Assembly: GCA_905214435.1 (NCBI GenBank)
Contig: CAJMMA010000009.1
Location: 1-61,865, forward strand
Source: an uncultured bacterium
GTDB lineage: Bacteria; Actinomycetota; Coriobacteriia; Coriobacteriales; Coriobacteriaceae
Reading direction: 5' to 3'
DNA: 61,865 nucleotides
Shown here: positions 31,621 through 40,490 of the stretch, piece after piece
Layout of the letters: every line of letters starts with the position of its first letter
How positions within the stretch are numbered: position 1 is the stretch's first letter
The notes under the pieces: generated by a model
Told to the model about the DNA's origin: nothing
What the model saw: the letters and a program-made list of their open reading frames with translations, nothing else
Databases searched by the model: none
Made by a program: the position numbers and the translations under genes

Positions 31621-32925
31621 ATGGTCAGAAAAACGCTTCGGACTATTATTTGCGGCGTACCTGCGGGAACGCTCGCACAGGATGAGAAAGGTCTTATCAG
31701 CTTTTCCTACGACCAAGACTACGACGGGCCAGCCCTATCGACCAACATACCCGTATCAAATCGCACATACGGCCAACAGGTCATGAATCCGTACCTGTTT
31801 GGCCTTCTACCCGACAGCGAAGACCAACGAAAAGCGATTGCCGCCGAATTCGACGTTAGGCCCAACAATCCCGTTGCGTTGCTCAGCCATATCGGACTCG
31901 ACTGTCCGGGCGGAGTGCAGTTTTGTGCCGAAGAAGATGCCGACGCCGTCCTGCATCGCGTTGGCGAATACCGCCCTATAGACGACCACGAAATTGCTCT
32001 CCGTCTCAAGTCGATCAGAGATGACCGCGATGCATCGTGGATGGGTCTAGATGAAAGTTGGTCACTTGGAGGCAACCAGGGCAAGTTCGCGCTCGCGTTC
32101 ATAAACGGCCGCTGGTGCGAATGCATGGGCTCCTCGCCCACGACGCATATTTTAAAAAATGGCGTTATCGGATTTAAACTCGAGGCTCTCAATGAGTTTG
32201 TCTGCATGAAAAGCGCCCAGCGCGCCGGTATCGCAACGGCAAACGTCGAATATCGAATGTTTGAGGACGAACCTGCCCTCATTGTTGAGCGCTATGACCG
32301 CGTGAAAGTCAAAGACGGAACGATCAAGCGTCTACATCAAGAAGACCTCTGTCAGGCACTTGGGGTGATGCCCGCCCAAAAGTACACGGCAGACGGCGGC
32401 CCGACCACCCGCGATATTCAGGAGCTCCTCGTAAATACGAGCCACCATCAACTTAACCTGTATCTGTTTACGCAGATACTGTTCTTCAACGCCATTATCG
32501 GCGCACCGGATGCGCACGCGAAAAACTATTCCCTGCTCCTTGGAAACGACGGCGCAGCCATGATGGCTCGTATGTACGATGTCGCGTCGGGTTTGGCGTA
32601 TGAGCGCATGCGCCGCCGGGCGCGCCTCGCCATGAGCGTTGGCGGCGAAAATCGTGTGGGGCGCATCGGTCCAGGCGCTATCCGCCGATACCACGGTATG
32701 GGCGACCCCGCGCTGGAGGCGGCGCTTACCGATGCCGGGCTATCCGAGAAGTTTTGCTTTGCAACCATGATGGACCTCGCCTACGAGGTACCCATTTGCA
32801 TGGAAGAGGTCATGGACGAATACGCCGACCTGCCCGGCATGGCGGACCTGCGCGAGCATATGCTCGGCCCCGTCCGCGAAAACTGCCAGCGCACCCTCGA
32901 CCTCATCAAGGCGGATATGGGCTAG
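31621..32925 (+). CDS. HipA-like serine/threonine kinase toxin
   Basis: A 434-residue HipA-family kinase. N-subdomain at about 1-105 (FGLLPDSEDQR), activation-loop/P-loop region SWSLGGNQGKFAL (146-158) where Ser148 corresponds to the autophosphorylated Ser of E. coli HipA, and catalytic loop GAPDAHAKNYSLL with Asp298. The metal-binding Asp320 lies in MYDVASGL. Family members phosphorylate GltX or other targets to stop growth; the target here is unknown. All key residues are kept, so it is probably active. It ends at a bidirectional terminator shared with pepD. Confidence 0.88.
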   Translation: MVRKTLRTIICGVPAGTLAQDEKGLISFSYDQDYDGPALSTNIPVSNRTYGQQVMNPYLFGLLPDSEDQRKAIAAEFDVRPNNPVALLSHIGLDCPGGVQFCAEEDADAVLHRVGEYRPIDDHEIALRLKSIRDDRDASWMGLDESWSLGGNQGKFALAFINGRWCECMGSSPTTHILKNGVIGFKLEALNEFVCMKSAQRAGIATANVEYRMFEDEPALIVERYDRVKVKDGTIKRLHQEDLCQALGVMPAQKYTADGGPTTRDIQELLVNTSHHQLNLYLFTQILFFNAIIGAPDAHAKNYSLLLGNDGAAMMARMYDVASGLAYERMRRRARLAMSVGGENRVGRIGPGAIRRYHGMGDPALEAALTDAGLSEKFCFATMMDLAYEVPICMEEVMDEYADLPGMADLREHMLGPVRENCQRTLDLIKADMG

Positions 32926-32956
32926 ACGCCAATCAATTTCCCATTTCTTAAAAGAA

Positions 32957-32997
32957 GAGAGGGGGCACCCGTCGCAAAAGCTCGGATGCCCCCTCTC
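32957..32997. terminator. Bidirectional terminator between hipA and pepD genes
   Basis: GAGAGGGGGCA and TGCCCCCTCTC form an 11-bp stem with a 19-nt loop between convergent genes. Confidence 0.75.
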
Positions 32998-33052
32998 GTA
33001 ATGTCATTTGCAATCCGCTAGCACGTAGCTCAGACTGCTGCTAGCGCAACCT

Positions 33053-34510
33053 TTACGCAGCGAGGCGCTTGAGGACGTCGATGAGCAGCTCGTAGAAGCG
33101 CTCGGCAGAAGCGAGCTCCATGCTCTCGTCCGGGGTGTGGACATCGGAGAGCGTCGGGCCCACGGCGATGGCGTCCAGGCCGTGCAGGGCCTCGGCAAAC
33201 AGGCCGCACTCAAGGCCGGCGTGAATGGACTCGATGCGCAGCTCGGAGCCAAATAGCTCGCGATAGCTCTCGACAAAGACGTCGCGGACCGGCGAATGCT
33301 CGGCATAGCTCCAGCCGGGATACTCGAACTCAAACTTGGCGTCGAAGCCCAGGACATCGGCAAGCGTCTGCAGGCGGTCCTTGAACTCGTTCTGCAGCGA
33401 GGTGATCGAGGAGCGCGGGGACAGCATAATCTTGACCTGATCATCGGAAGTGGCGACCACGCCGATGTTGGAGGAAACCTCGACTGAGCCGTCGGTGGCG
33501 ACGTTGCGGCGAATCACACCATTGGGGGCAAGACGCAGAGCGCGGATGAGGGCAAGCGCGGACTTCTCGTCCATGGCCTCGACCTCGGCGTTGTCGGCGA
33601 TCTCGACAGTGCAGGTAAAGCCGGGGTCGAAGACCTCGAGCTCGGCGGTAACGTCGGCGATGATGCCACGGGCGATCTCGGCCGCGGCCTCGGCGGCAGC
33701 GTGGTCGGCGTAGACCAGAACAGCCTTGCACTCACGATTGATGGCGTTGTCCTTGGTGCCGCCGTTGAAGCTGACGATGGCGGGCTCACCGGCAACCATC
33801 AGGCGGTCGATGATGCGGGCCATGATAAGGTTGCCGTTGCCGCGCTCCAGGTTGATATCGCTGCCGGAGTGACCGCCCAGCAGGCCGGAGATGTCGAGCG
33901 TGAGGGCGCTACCGGTCTTGTGCTCGCGCGCGATCGGGCAGGTGTAGGTAACGACGACGCCGCCGGCGCAGCTGACGGTGGCAACGCCCTCTTCCTCGGA
34001 GTCAAGGTTAATCATGGTGCGGGCGCTAATCTGGGACTTGTCGAGTGTCTCGGCGCCGACCAGGCCAGTCTCCTCGTCGGTGGTGAATACGCACTCGAGG
34101 GCCGGATGGACAATCGAATCATCGTTGAGCACGGTAAGCATAAGCGCGACGGCGATACCGTTGTCGGCGCCCAGGGTGGTGCCGTTAGCGGTGAGGACGC
34201 CGTCCTTGACGACCAGGTCGATACCGTCGGTCGTAAAGTCGTGCTCAACGGAGCCCAACTTGTCGCACACCATATCGATGTGGCCCTGCAGCATCACGGT
34301 CGGGGCATTCTCGGCACCGGCAGATGCGGGCTTGCGAATGATGACGTTGTAGACCTCGTCCTGATACACGTCGAGGCCGCGCTCCTTGGCAAACGCAACC
34401 AGGAAATCGCTGATGCCCTTCTCGTTGCCAGACCCACGGGGGATCGCGCTGACCTCCTCAAAGAAATGGAACAGCTGAGCGGGCTCGTAGCCGGTAATCT
34501 TGTAGTCCAT
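33053..34510 (-). CDS. pepD: Aminoacyl-histidine dipeptidase (PepD, M20 family)
   Basis: A 485-residue M20C metallopeptidase. Zinc and catalytic motifs appear in order: GHIDMVCDK (first His/Asp), LGADNG (bridging Asp), TTDEETGLVG (catalytic and zinc Glu), NLDSEEEG, and a late HTPDESM (zinc His). The inserted dimerisation lid lies in the middle. It splits Xaa-His dipeptides such as carnosine in the cytoplasm. The ATG at 34510 directly follows AGGAGGCACC. The gene appears monocistronic. Confidence 0.93.
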   Translation of the reverse strand: MDYKITGYEPAQLFHFFEEVSAIPRGSGNEKGISDFLVAFAKERGLDVYQDEVYNVIIRKPASAGAENAPTVMLQGHIDMVCDKLGSVEHDFTTDGIDLVVKDGVLTANGTTLGADNGIAVALMLTVLNDDSIVHPALECVFTTDEETGLVGAETLDKSQISARTMINLDSEEEGVATVSCAGGVVVTYTCPIAREHKTGSALTLDISGLLGGHSGSDINLERGNGNLIMARIIDRLMVAGEPAIVSFNGGTKDNAINRECKAVLVYADHAAAEAAAEIARGIIADVTAELEVFDPGFTCTVEIADNAEVEAMDEKSALALIRALRLAPNGVIRRNVATDGSVEVSSNIGVVATSDDQVKIMLSPRSSITSLQNEFKDRLQTLADVLGFDAKFEFEYPGWSYAEHSPVRDVFVESYRELFGSELRIESIHAGLECGLFAEALHGLDAIAVGPTLSDVHTPDESMELASAERFYELLIDVLKRLAA

Positions 34511-34658
34511 GGTGCCTCCTTGGCGCAACTGGTTAGACAGTAAGATATGCGACTTGTATATTCCCAGACTTTGCGTGCATAAACCAGTCGAAAACGCCGA
34601 GCGCCCCCGCATCATCGGCTAACGGCGGGGAAACACCACTTTATCAAGATAAAGCATG

Positions 34659-35180
34659 TTAGACGGGCCGCGCCGAAGGGACGTTGGACCCCCCAACCAA
34701 CCTCAACGCCTGTTGAACATTAATGCATACACCATTGGTATGTTTAATAAGATTCTTGTCCTCCGTCACGACGTAATCGGCATCAATGCGATTGGCGACG
34801 CCCAGCATCAGGTCGTCCTCAAAGTCATTGTGGTGGTACTTGAACACAAAGGAGTCGAAGACCTCGTCTGCACCGACCGGGGCGATGAGGGCTAGCTCGC
34901 GCATCTGTCGAACGCATGCCCAGGCCGTTTCGTCTGCCGCCGCAATGGCGTTATCGCTCAGTGAGCCAGTCTTTCTTCGGCACTCCTGCTTGATTGCCGC
35001 CGAGACAAGATATGAAACGTCTTTGACCGAAAGCGACGAGGCAAACAGGGCAATCCGCTCCGAGGCGTCGGCAATCTCGATCAGATGGACGACATTTGCC
35101 GTACGGTCGGACCTGCCAGAAAAATAATCCATCCATACGTTGGTATCGATTAACAGCTTGAGGACGCCTTCTGTGCTCAT
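34659..35180 (-). CDS. PIN-domain toxin (VapC-like ribonuclease)
   Basis: A 173-residue PIN protein. The first acidic residue lies in LLIDTNVWMDYF, a mid Glu/Asp in DDLMLGVANRIDADYVVTED near the end, with NLIKH following. Such domains cut tRNA or rRNA. It overlaps an upstream RelB/DinJ-like antitoxin gene by 4 bp (ATGA), the standard toxin-antitoxin coupling. Combination of a RelB-type antitoxin with a PIN toxin rather than a RelE fold is less common. An in-frame ATG four codons earlier is possible but lies deeper inside the antitoxin gene. Confidence 0.8.
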   Translation of the reverse strand: MSTEGVLKLLIDTNVWMDYFSGRSDRTANVVHLIEIADASERIALFASSLSVKDVSYLVSAAIKQECRRKTGSLSDNAIAAADETAWACVRQMRELALIAPVGADEVFDSFVFKYHHNDFEDDLMLGVANRIDADYVVTEDKNLIKHTNGVCINVQQALRLVGGSNVPSARPV

Positions 35181-35536
35181 AGTTCCACCCACTCGGGATA
35201 GCGCTCCGCCATGGCCTCCTCATAGAGGTCGTCATAGTCTCCCGAGAACTCAGGGATGGGGATGCCGTATTTGAGGCACGAATCGCGAACGATATGGCTG
35301 CCTTGCGCGGCCCTTGACTCCATGCGCCGGGGCTCCACTCCGTCAGAAACCGGAGCCGCCGCATCTCCCTTCGAGGGCATGCGTCCGTTAACGACCAGAT
35401 ACTCCCAAAGTGTCCGAACGGCTTGTGACGGCGTCATGCCAATATGAGTCAGGACGGCGTCTCCCGCCTCTTTGAGCTGGCGATCTATACGCACGTTCAT
35501 CTGAACTGGCCGCGTGTCGAGTATTGACGTAGGCAT
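35177..35536 (-). CDS. RelB/DinJ-family antitoxin
   Basis: A 119-residue protein. Residues about 11-50 are a ribbon-helix-helix DNA-binding domain of RelB/DinJ type: MNVRIDRQLKEAGDAVLTHI, GMTPSQAVRTLWEYLV. The acidic C-terminal part (DYDDLYEEAMAERYPEW) should wrap the toxin. It follows a perfect palindromic operator at 35548-35578 and overlaps the PIN toxin gene, so it likely represses its own operon with the toxin as corepressor. Confidence 0.85.
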   Translation of the reverse strand: MPTSILDTRPVQMNVRIDRQLKEAGDAVLTHIGMTPSQAVRTLWEYLVVNGRMPSKGDAAAPVSDGVEPRRMESRAAQGSHIVRDSCLKYGIPIPEFSGDYDDLYEEAMAERYPEWVEL

Positions 35537-35547
35537 ATCAGCTCCTT

Positions 35548-35578
35548 TGCTATACTATATCTCGATTTTAGTATAGCA
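35548..35578 (-). promoter_or_regulatory. Operator/promoter of the RelB-PIN operon
   Basis: TGCTATACTA (35548-35557) and TAGTATAGCA (35569-35578) form a perfect 10-bp inverted repeat with an 11-bp centre. On the minus strand the upstream arm itself is an extended -10 element (TGCTATACT), so repressor binding would block RNA polymerase directly. Confidence 0.72.
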
Positions 35579-35610
35579 CGGCAGATTGAAGCGCATTTCA
35601 ATAGAAATGA

Positions 35611-35635
35611 GGGCGCTTCCTTATCGGAAACGCCC
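35611..35635 (-). terminator. Terminator of clpC
   Basis: GGGCGCTTCC pairs with GGAAACGCCC (one mismatch) around TTATC; the minus-strand 3' side reads TCATTTC, a weak T run. It lies about 25 nt past the clpC stop. Confidence 0.6.
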
Positions 35636-35660
35636 CCGTTATACAAGGTATGTTCAATCC

Positions 35661-38303
35661 CTACAGCGCACCAGAGCCGGCTTGCATCATGCCGCCGGGA
35701 CCCGAGCTCACGCCACTGCTCACAGGCGCGGCGTTTCCGGTGTGCGGCGCCGCCGGAGCGGTATCGCCACCGAGCGTGCCCGCCGGACGCGGTGCCGGGA
35801 TCTCGCCCGTGCCGTGGCTAAAGACAAACTTGCCATCGGCCACGTCGCACAGGACGGTATCGCCCTCGCCCCACTCGCCGGCCAGAAGCTCCTCGGACAG
35901 CGGGTCCTCGATGAGCTTTTGAATAGCACGACGCAGCGGACGTGCGCCATTGGTAAGATCGGTACCCTCGGCCACAATCTTGTCGTAGGCCGCATCGGTG
36001 AGCTTGATGTTCATGCCGTTTGCGATCAGGCGCTGGCGCAGATCGTCCACCAGCAGGTGCGCGATCTTGGTGAGATTCTCGCCCGAGAGCTTCTGGAACA
36101 CCACAATGTCGTCGATACGGTTGAGCAGCTCGGGGCGGAACAGGCGCTTGAGCTCGCCCATCGCGCGGCCCTTGATTTCACTCGACGTGAGACCCTGCTC
36201 GCCGGTGGTGCCAAAGCCAACGCTCGCATCCTGTGCGATCTCGCGGGCGCCCACGTTGGACGTCATGATGATCACGGTGTTGCGGAAGTCGATCGTCTTG
36301 CCCTGGCTATCGGTCAGGCGGCCCTCCTCCAGCACCTGCAGCAGGATGTTGAAGATGTCGGGGTGCGCCTTCTCGATCTCGTCGAACAGCACGACCGAAT
36401 ACGGGTGACGACGAACGGCCTTGGTAAGCTGACCGCCCTCGTCGTGACCCACGTAACCCGGAGGGCTACCGATGAGCTTGGAGACCTCGAACTCGCTGCC
36501 GAACTCCGACATGTCGAAGCTGATGAGCGCGTCCTTGCTGCCAAAGAGGTACTCGGCGAGCGTCTTGGCGAGCTCGGTCTTGCCTGTGCCGGTGGGACCC
36601 AGGAAGATAAAGCTGCCGCCGGGGCGACGCGGGTCCTTGAGCGGCGAACGGCTGCGGCGCACGGCCTTGGCGACGGCCTCGACTGCCTCGTCCTGACCGA
36701 TGATGCGCGTCTTGAGCACGCTTTCGGTCTGCAGCAGGCGCCGGCTCTCGCTCTCGGTGAGCGAGGAAACCGGCACGCCAGAGGTCACGGACACGATGTC
36801 GGCAATCTGACTCACGTCGATGGTGAGCGGGCTGGCGTCGAGCTCGGCGGTCCAGGCGGCCTTGGCTTCGGCGAGTTCAATCTCGGCGGCCTTCTGCTGC
36901 TCGGTGATCTCGGCGGCCTTGTTCATGTCATCGCTCTCGGTGGCCTCCTGCGCGGCGGCCTTGAGCTCCTCTATACGATGCTCGGCCTCGCGCACCGGCT
37001 CGGGCGCGCGGTTGGCGGCGATGCGAGCGCGGGCGCCGGCCTCGTCGATGAGGTCGATGGCCTTATCGGGCAGGAAGCGATCCTGAATGTAGCGGTTGGA
37101 AAGGTTCGCGGCGGCCTCGATAGCACCCTGCGTATAGCGCACATGGTGGTGCTCCTCGTAGCGCGGCTTGAGCGCGGTCAGGATCTTGACCGTGTCCTCG
37201 ACGCTCGGCTCCTCGACATCGATGGTCTGGAAGCGACGCTCGAAGGCCGGGTCCTTGGTGAGGTACTTGCGGAATTCCTCGGCCGTGGTGGCGCCGATAA
37301 TCTGGAAGGCACCGCGCGCGAGTACGGGCTTGAGCATGGAGCTCGCATCGATGGAGCCCTCGGCAGAACCGGCACCAATGATGGTATGCATCTCGTCGAT
37401 AAACAGGATGACGTCGTCCGCTTCGGTGGCCTCCTGGATCACGTTCTTGAGGCGCTCCTCAAACTCGCCGCGATACTTGGCACCCGCCACGAGACCCGGC
37501 AGGTCGAGCGTCCAGATATTCTGGTTCATGAGGTTCTCGGGCACGTTGCCGGCAGCAATCTGCTGCGCCAGGCCCTCGACGATGGCCGTCTTGCCCACGC
37601 CGGGATCGCCCAGGATAAGCGGATTGTTCTTGGTGCGGCGCGAAAGAATTTCCATCATACGCTGGACTTCCTTTTCGCGACCGATCACAGGGTCGAGCTC
37701 GCCGTCGCGCGCCTTCTGCGTGAGGTTGGTCGCGAACTGCTTGAGCGTGTCGGTGCCACTCCCCTTTTGCTGAGAGGCATCCGAGCCGCTAAAGAACGGC
37801 AGGCCCGCACCGGGACGCCCGGCACCGGCGCCGGCGAGCGGGCGCTTCTTGTCCTGGTCCTTGGCGGTAAGCTTCTCGATGGCCTTCTTGATGGAAGCAG
37901 ACGACACACCCAAGCGCATGAGGATGTCCATGGCCATGCCGTTGCCCTCTTCGACGATGCCGATCAGCAAGTGCTCGGTCGACACGTAGGTCTGGTTGTT
38001 TTCACGCGCCACGCGGAATGAACGCTCCATCACGCTAATGACGAGCGGCGTAAAGGCGAGCTTGGCCGCCTCGGTCTCCTCGCTGGGCTCGGGCACCGTG
38101 GTCTGGACCTCCTTGAGGGTGTCCATGATATCGTCGTAGGAGATATCGAGCGAGCGCAGCGCCTCGGCAGCGATGCCCTCGTCCTCCTTGGCGAGTGCGA
38201 GCAGCAGGTGCTCGGTACCCACCTTATTTGAATGTAGATCGAGCGCCTCTTGCTTGGCCATGGACATGACCTTGCGCGCGCGATCGGTAAAACGGTCTAA
38301 CAT
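35661..38303 (-). CDS. clpC: ATP-dependent Clp protease ATP-binding subunit ClpC
   Basis: An 880-residue HSP100 unfoldase. N-domain repeats (about 1-145; ARKVMSMAKQEALDLHSNKV, GTEHLLLALAKEDEG), AAA1 with Walker A GDPGVGKT starting at residue 232, a UVR-containing coiled middle region (about 430-490), AAA2 with GPTGTGKT starting at 569, and the arginine-finger helix LFRPELLNRID. The C-terminus adds a Gly/Ala/Pro-rich tail of about 50 residues. It feeds substrates to ClpP. The ctsR and mcsAB partners of Firmicutes operons are not adjacent. Confidence 0.95.
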   Translation of the reverse strand: MLDRFTDRARKVMSMAKQEALDLHSNKVGTEHLLLALAKEDEGIAAEALRSLDISYDDIMDTLKEVQTTVPEPSEETEAAKLAFTPLVISVMERSFRVARENNQTYVSTEHLLIGIVEEGNGMAMDILMRLGVSSASIKKAIEKLTAKDQDKKRPLAGAGAGRPGAGLPFFSGSDASQQKGSGTDTLKQFATNLTQKARDGELDPVIGREKEVQRMMEILSRRTKNNPLILGDPGVGKTAIVEGLAQQIAAGNVPENLMNQNIWTLDLPGLVAGAKYRGEFEERLKNVIQEATEADDVILFIDEMHTIIGAGSAEGSIDASSMLKPVLARGAFQIIGATTAEEFRKYLTKDPAFERRFQTIDVEEPSVEDTVKILTALKPRYEEHHHVRYTQGAIEAAANLSNRYIQDRFLPDKAIDLIDEAGARARIAANRAPEPVREAEHRIEELKAAAQEATESDDMNKAAEITEQQKAAEIELAEAKAAWTAELDASPLTIDVSQIADIVSVTSGVPVSSLTESESRRLLQTESVLKTRIIGQDEAVEAVAKAVRRSRSPLKDPRRPGGSFIFLGPTGTGKTELAKTLAEYLFGSKDALISFDMSEFGSEFEVSKLIGSPPGYVGHDEGGQLTKAVRRHPYSVVLFDEIEKAHPDIFNILLQVLEEGRLTDSQGKTIDFRNTVIIMTSNVGAREIAQDASVGFGTTGEQGLTSSEIKGRAMGELKRLFRPELLNRIDDIVVFQKLSGENLTKIAHLLVDDLRQRLIANGMNIKLTDAAYDKIVAEGTDLTNGARPLRRAIQKLIEDPLSEELLAGEWGEGDTVLCDVADGKFVFSHGTGEIPAPRPAGTLGGDTAPAAPHTGNAAPVSSGVSSGPGGMMQAGSGAL

Positions 38304-38503
38304 GCTAGTTCCTCTTAGACGAGCTAGTTTTTCAAACGCAAAGCGCCACCCCGCGGCAGCGCTTTGGTCTCTTTACCCATATGGAGTATATGTTAACCGT
38401 TGGGACCTTTCCTGCCCGTAGCCGCTCGACAACGTCTACAAAAAAGGAATTGCCAGGTGCGTCTGCATCGGCCCAACGAGCGTGGATTTTCGGACACCCA
38501 TTC

Positions 38504-38573
38504 CACGAGCGTGGATAATCTCCCGTTTTGAGCCCGTAAACAGGCCAAAAACGGGAGATTATCCACGTTCATG
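38504..38573. repeat. Repeat family A, copy 2
   Basis: CACGAGCGTGGATAATCTCC at the left and GGAGATTATCCACGTTCATG at the right, with CGTTTT and AAAACG extending the stem to about 29 bp; the centre is GAGCCCGTAAACAGGCC. A lone half copy (ACGAGCGTGGATTTTCGG) precedes it at about 38476. It lies between the thrE-type gene stop and the clpC start, where it can terminate thrE. The rest of 38304-38475 shows nothing recognisable. Confidence 0.7.
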
Positions 38574-38601
38574 TTTTGCGGATCAGTTTCATTTGCACCA
38601 A

Positions 38602-40170
38602 TTAGCTGGTGTGGCGCCAGCGAGAGTCGGTGAGGGTTCTCGCCACGCCCAGGCCAACGGGCAGAAACGCCACGATGAGCACTGCACGCACAAACCAGCC
38701 GAGCATATTGACCGTGTCGAAGGTGCACATGTAATACATCGAGCGATACAGATACAAGCCCGGCACCATAATGACAATCGATGGCACCGTGAGGGCGATA
38801 CGTGGGTAGGTGAGCTTGATTTCGGCTAAGCTCGCGAGCAGCCCCGATACCAGCGCGCCAATAAACGCTGCCGCCTCGGGAGGCATACCTACGCTCAGGC
38901 CCAGGAAGGGAAACAGCGCCGGCGCATCGACGAGCGTAAGGCGCAAGGTATTGGACACGGCGCCGATCAGCCCAGCTGCCGCGGCCATCTTTACCGGGCT
39001 GTTGAACATCACCGAGAAGCCGAATACGCCAACGAAGCTCATCACCACGCGCAGGAGCGTAAGGGCAAGCGGCGAAAGGCCGAGCGGGGCAAAATCATCC
39101 GGTGCCAGCCCCACACACTCGGCAACCATCCAGCCTACGAGGGTCGCCATCACAATAATCGACACGGCATACGAAAGACGCTCAATGCCGCTTCGCATAT
39201 CGAGCTTAGCGATGTCGAGGCCTGCCGTAATGAGGGGAAAGCCGGGAATCACAAAGAGCATGGCGCCGATATAGCCTTCTTGGTGCGACATTGCCCCCGG
39301 TACGACCTGGCCAAGGCCGAGCAATGCCAGCAGATACGAAACGCAAGCGAGCGCAACGCCAATCGTCAGCGCGCTAAACTGGCCAAGACCCTGCTTGAGA
39401 ATATGAGAGCGAGCAAAGTTGCCAACACCAGCGCCTACGAATGCGCAGGCCATCTCGATAGGGCCGCCGCCGAGCAAAAAGACGAAGGCGCCGCAAGCAC
39501 AAGCTGCCGCAAGGCCCTGTTGCCAGGGAGAGTAATCGGGTTTTGAACTCTCAACGGTCTTGAGCATCTCGTGGTATTCGTGCACGGTAAACCGGCGCCC
39601 ATACGTCTCGATTTCCTTTAGGAAGCTCTCCATCATCCAAATGCGATGGGTATTGACTCCCGTTGTGGGCAGGCTGACAACCTCGTTAAAGCAGTGGCCA
39701 TCTTCGATGCAGGTGCACTCAAACGACAGAAGACTTAAGTCAACGTGGACGGTGACACCGAGTACGGCGGCGACGCGATTCATGGTATCGCGTACACGCC
39801 AGGCACCCGTTCCGCTCGCGAGCATAAGCATACCGGTGCGGCAGATGATGGATGACTTATCGGTGAGCGGCGCATCGACGGCAAGCTCATCGCCTGCCGT
39901 CACGATCTGGTGCCAGTCAGTTTTCATATGGAGTGCGCCGGCACGAACACCGTGGTGCATGGGGGCTCTCGAAAGCAGCGAGTCAAGGCGCGAAGACTGT
40001 GGGGACTCCGTTGATTCGTCCTCAACCTCATCAGTCTCTTCATCGACCAGATCAAATGAGTCAAGCGATGCCGGCTCGCGACGATCGATTAGCTCCTCAT
40101 CCTCATCGTCAAAGTAATTGAACTGATCGAGCATGTCCTCTTCGATTGCACGCTCGCTCGCGTCGTCCAT
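38602..40170 (-). CDS. Threonine/serine exporter, ThrE family
   Basis: A 522-residue membrane protein. Residues 1-70 are strongly acidic and disordered. The amphipathic region about 85-220 (MLMLASGTGAWRVRDTMNRV) is the cytoplasmic ThrE domain with a pseudo-catalytic fold. Ten hydrophobic helices follow in two blocks, matching the ThrE (DUF1212) and ThrE_2 (DUF3815) parts fused in one chain as in Corynebacterium ThrE. It exports threonine and serine or related small metabolites. An internal helix set includes GAMLFVIPGFPLITAGLDI. Confidence 0.88.
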   Translation of the reverse strand: MDDASERAIEEDMLDQFNYFDDEDEELIDRREPASLDSFDLVDEETDEVEDESTESPQSSRLDSLLSRAPMHHGVRAGALHMKTDWHQIVTAGDELAVDAPLTDKSSIICRTGMLMLASGTGAWRVRDTMNRVAAVLGVTVHVDLSLLSFECTCIEDGHCFNEVVSLPTTGVNTHRIWMMESFLKEIETYGRRFTVHEYHEMLKTVESSKPDYSPWQQGLAAACACGAFVFLLGGGPIEMACAFVGAGVGNFARSHILKQGLGQFSALTIGVALACVSYLLALLGLGQVVPGAMSHQEGYIGAMLFVIPGFPLITAGLDIAKLDMRSGIERLSYAVSIIVMATLVGWMVAECVGLAPDDFAPLGLSPLALTLLRVVMSFVGVFGFSVMFNSPVKMAAAAGLIGAVSNTLRLTLVDAPALFPFLGLSVGMPPEAAAFIGALVSGLLASLAEIKLTYPRIALTVPSIVIMVPGLYLYRSMYYMCTFDTVNMLGWFVRAVLIVAFLPVGLGVARTLTDSRWRHTS

Positions 40171-40348
40171 ATAGACGCTCCCTTCCTACCGACTAACCCC
40201 CATCCTAGGCAGCAACGGCTAAAGGAAACATAAAAGAGACGGCTGCCATGCGAGCCATGTGCTCAATAGCCGTTGGGTAGTCGTTTAAGAACGTCCCCAA
40301 TGACTATTGACGGCCAAGGCAACGCCGATGTATTGGCAACGTCAGCGA

Positions 40349-40447
40349 GCGGGCCGCATTTGAGACAAGGTGACGTGAAACGAAAGGGCGCTGACCTTCT
40401 GGTCGCGCCCTTGAAGTTGAACGTCAGATTGTCCAAATGCGGCCCGC
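40349..40447. repeat. 99-bp cruciform element with 27-bp inverted ends
   Basis: The arms start GCGGGCCGCATTTGAGACAA (40349) and end TTGTCCAAATGCGGCCCGC (40447); about 27 bp pair with few mismatches and one indel. A second stem sits inside: AAGGGCGCTGACC with GGTCGCGCCCTT (40384-40412). The flanks are CAGCGA and CAGCGT, a possible imprecise target duplication. It could be a miniature mobile element or a structured RNA. The rest of 40171-40348 holds nothing clear. Confidence 0.55.
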
Positions 40448-40460
40448 GCAGCGTCGAGCC

Positions 40461-40487
40461 GTTACGCGGTTCGTAGAACCGCGTAAC
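40461..40487 (-). terminator. Terminator after lysS, GTTACGCGGTT type
   Basis: GTTACGCGGTT (40461-40471) pairs with AACCGCGTAAC (40477-40487), 5-nt loop, 4 bp past the lysS stop. The same stem ends dtd at 44978-45005. No T run, so its efficiency is uncertain. Confidence 0.6.
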
Positions 40488-40490
40488 TAG

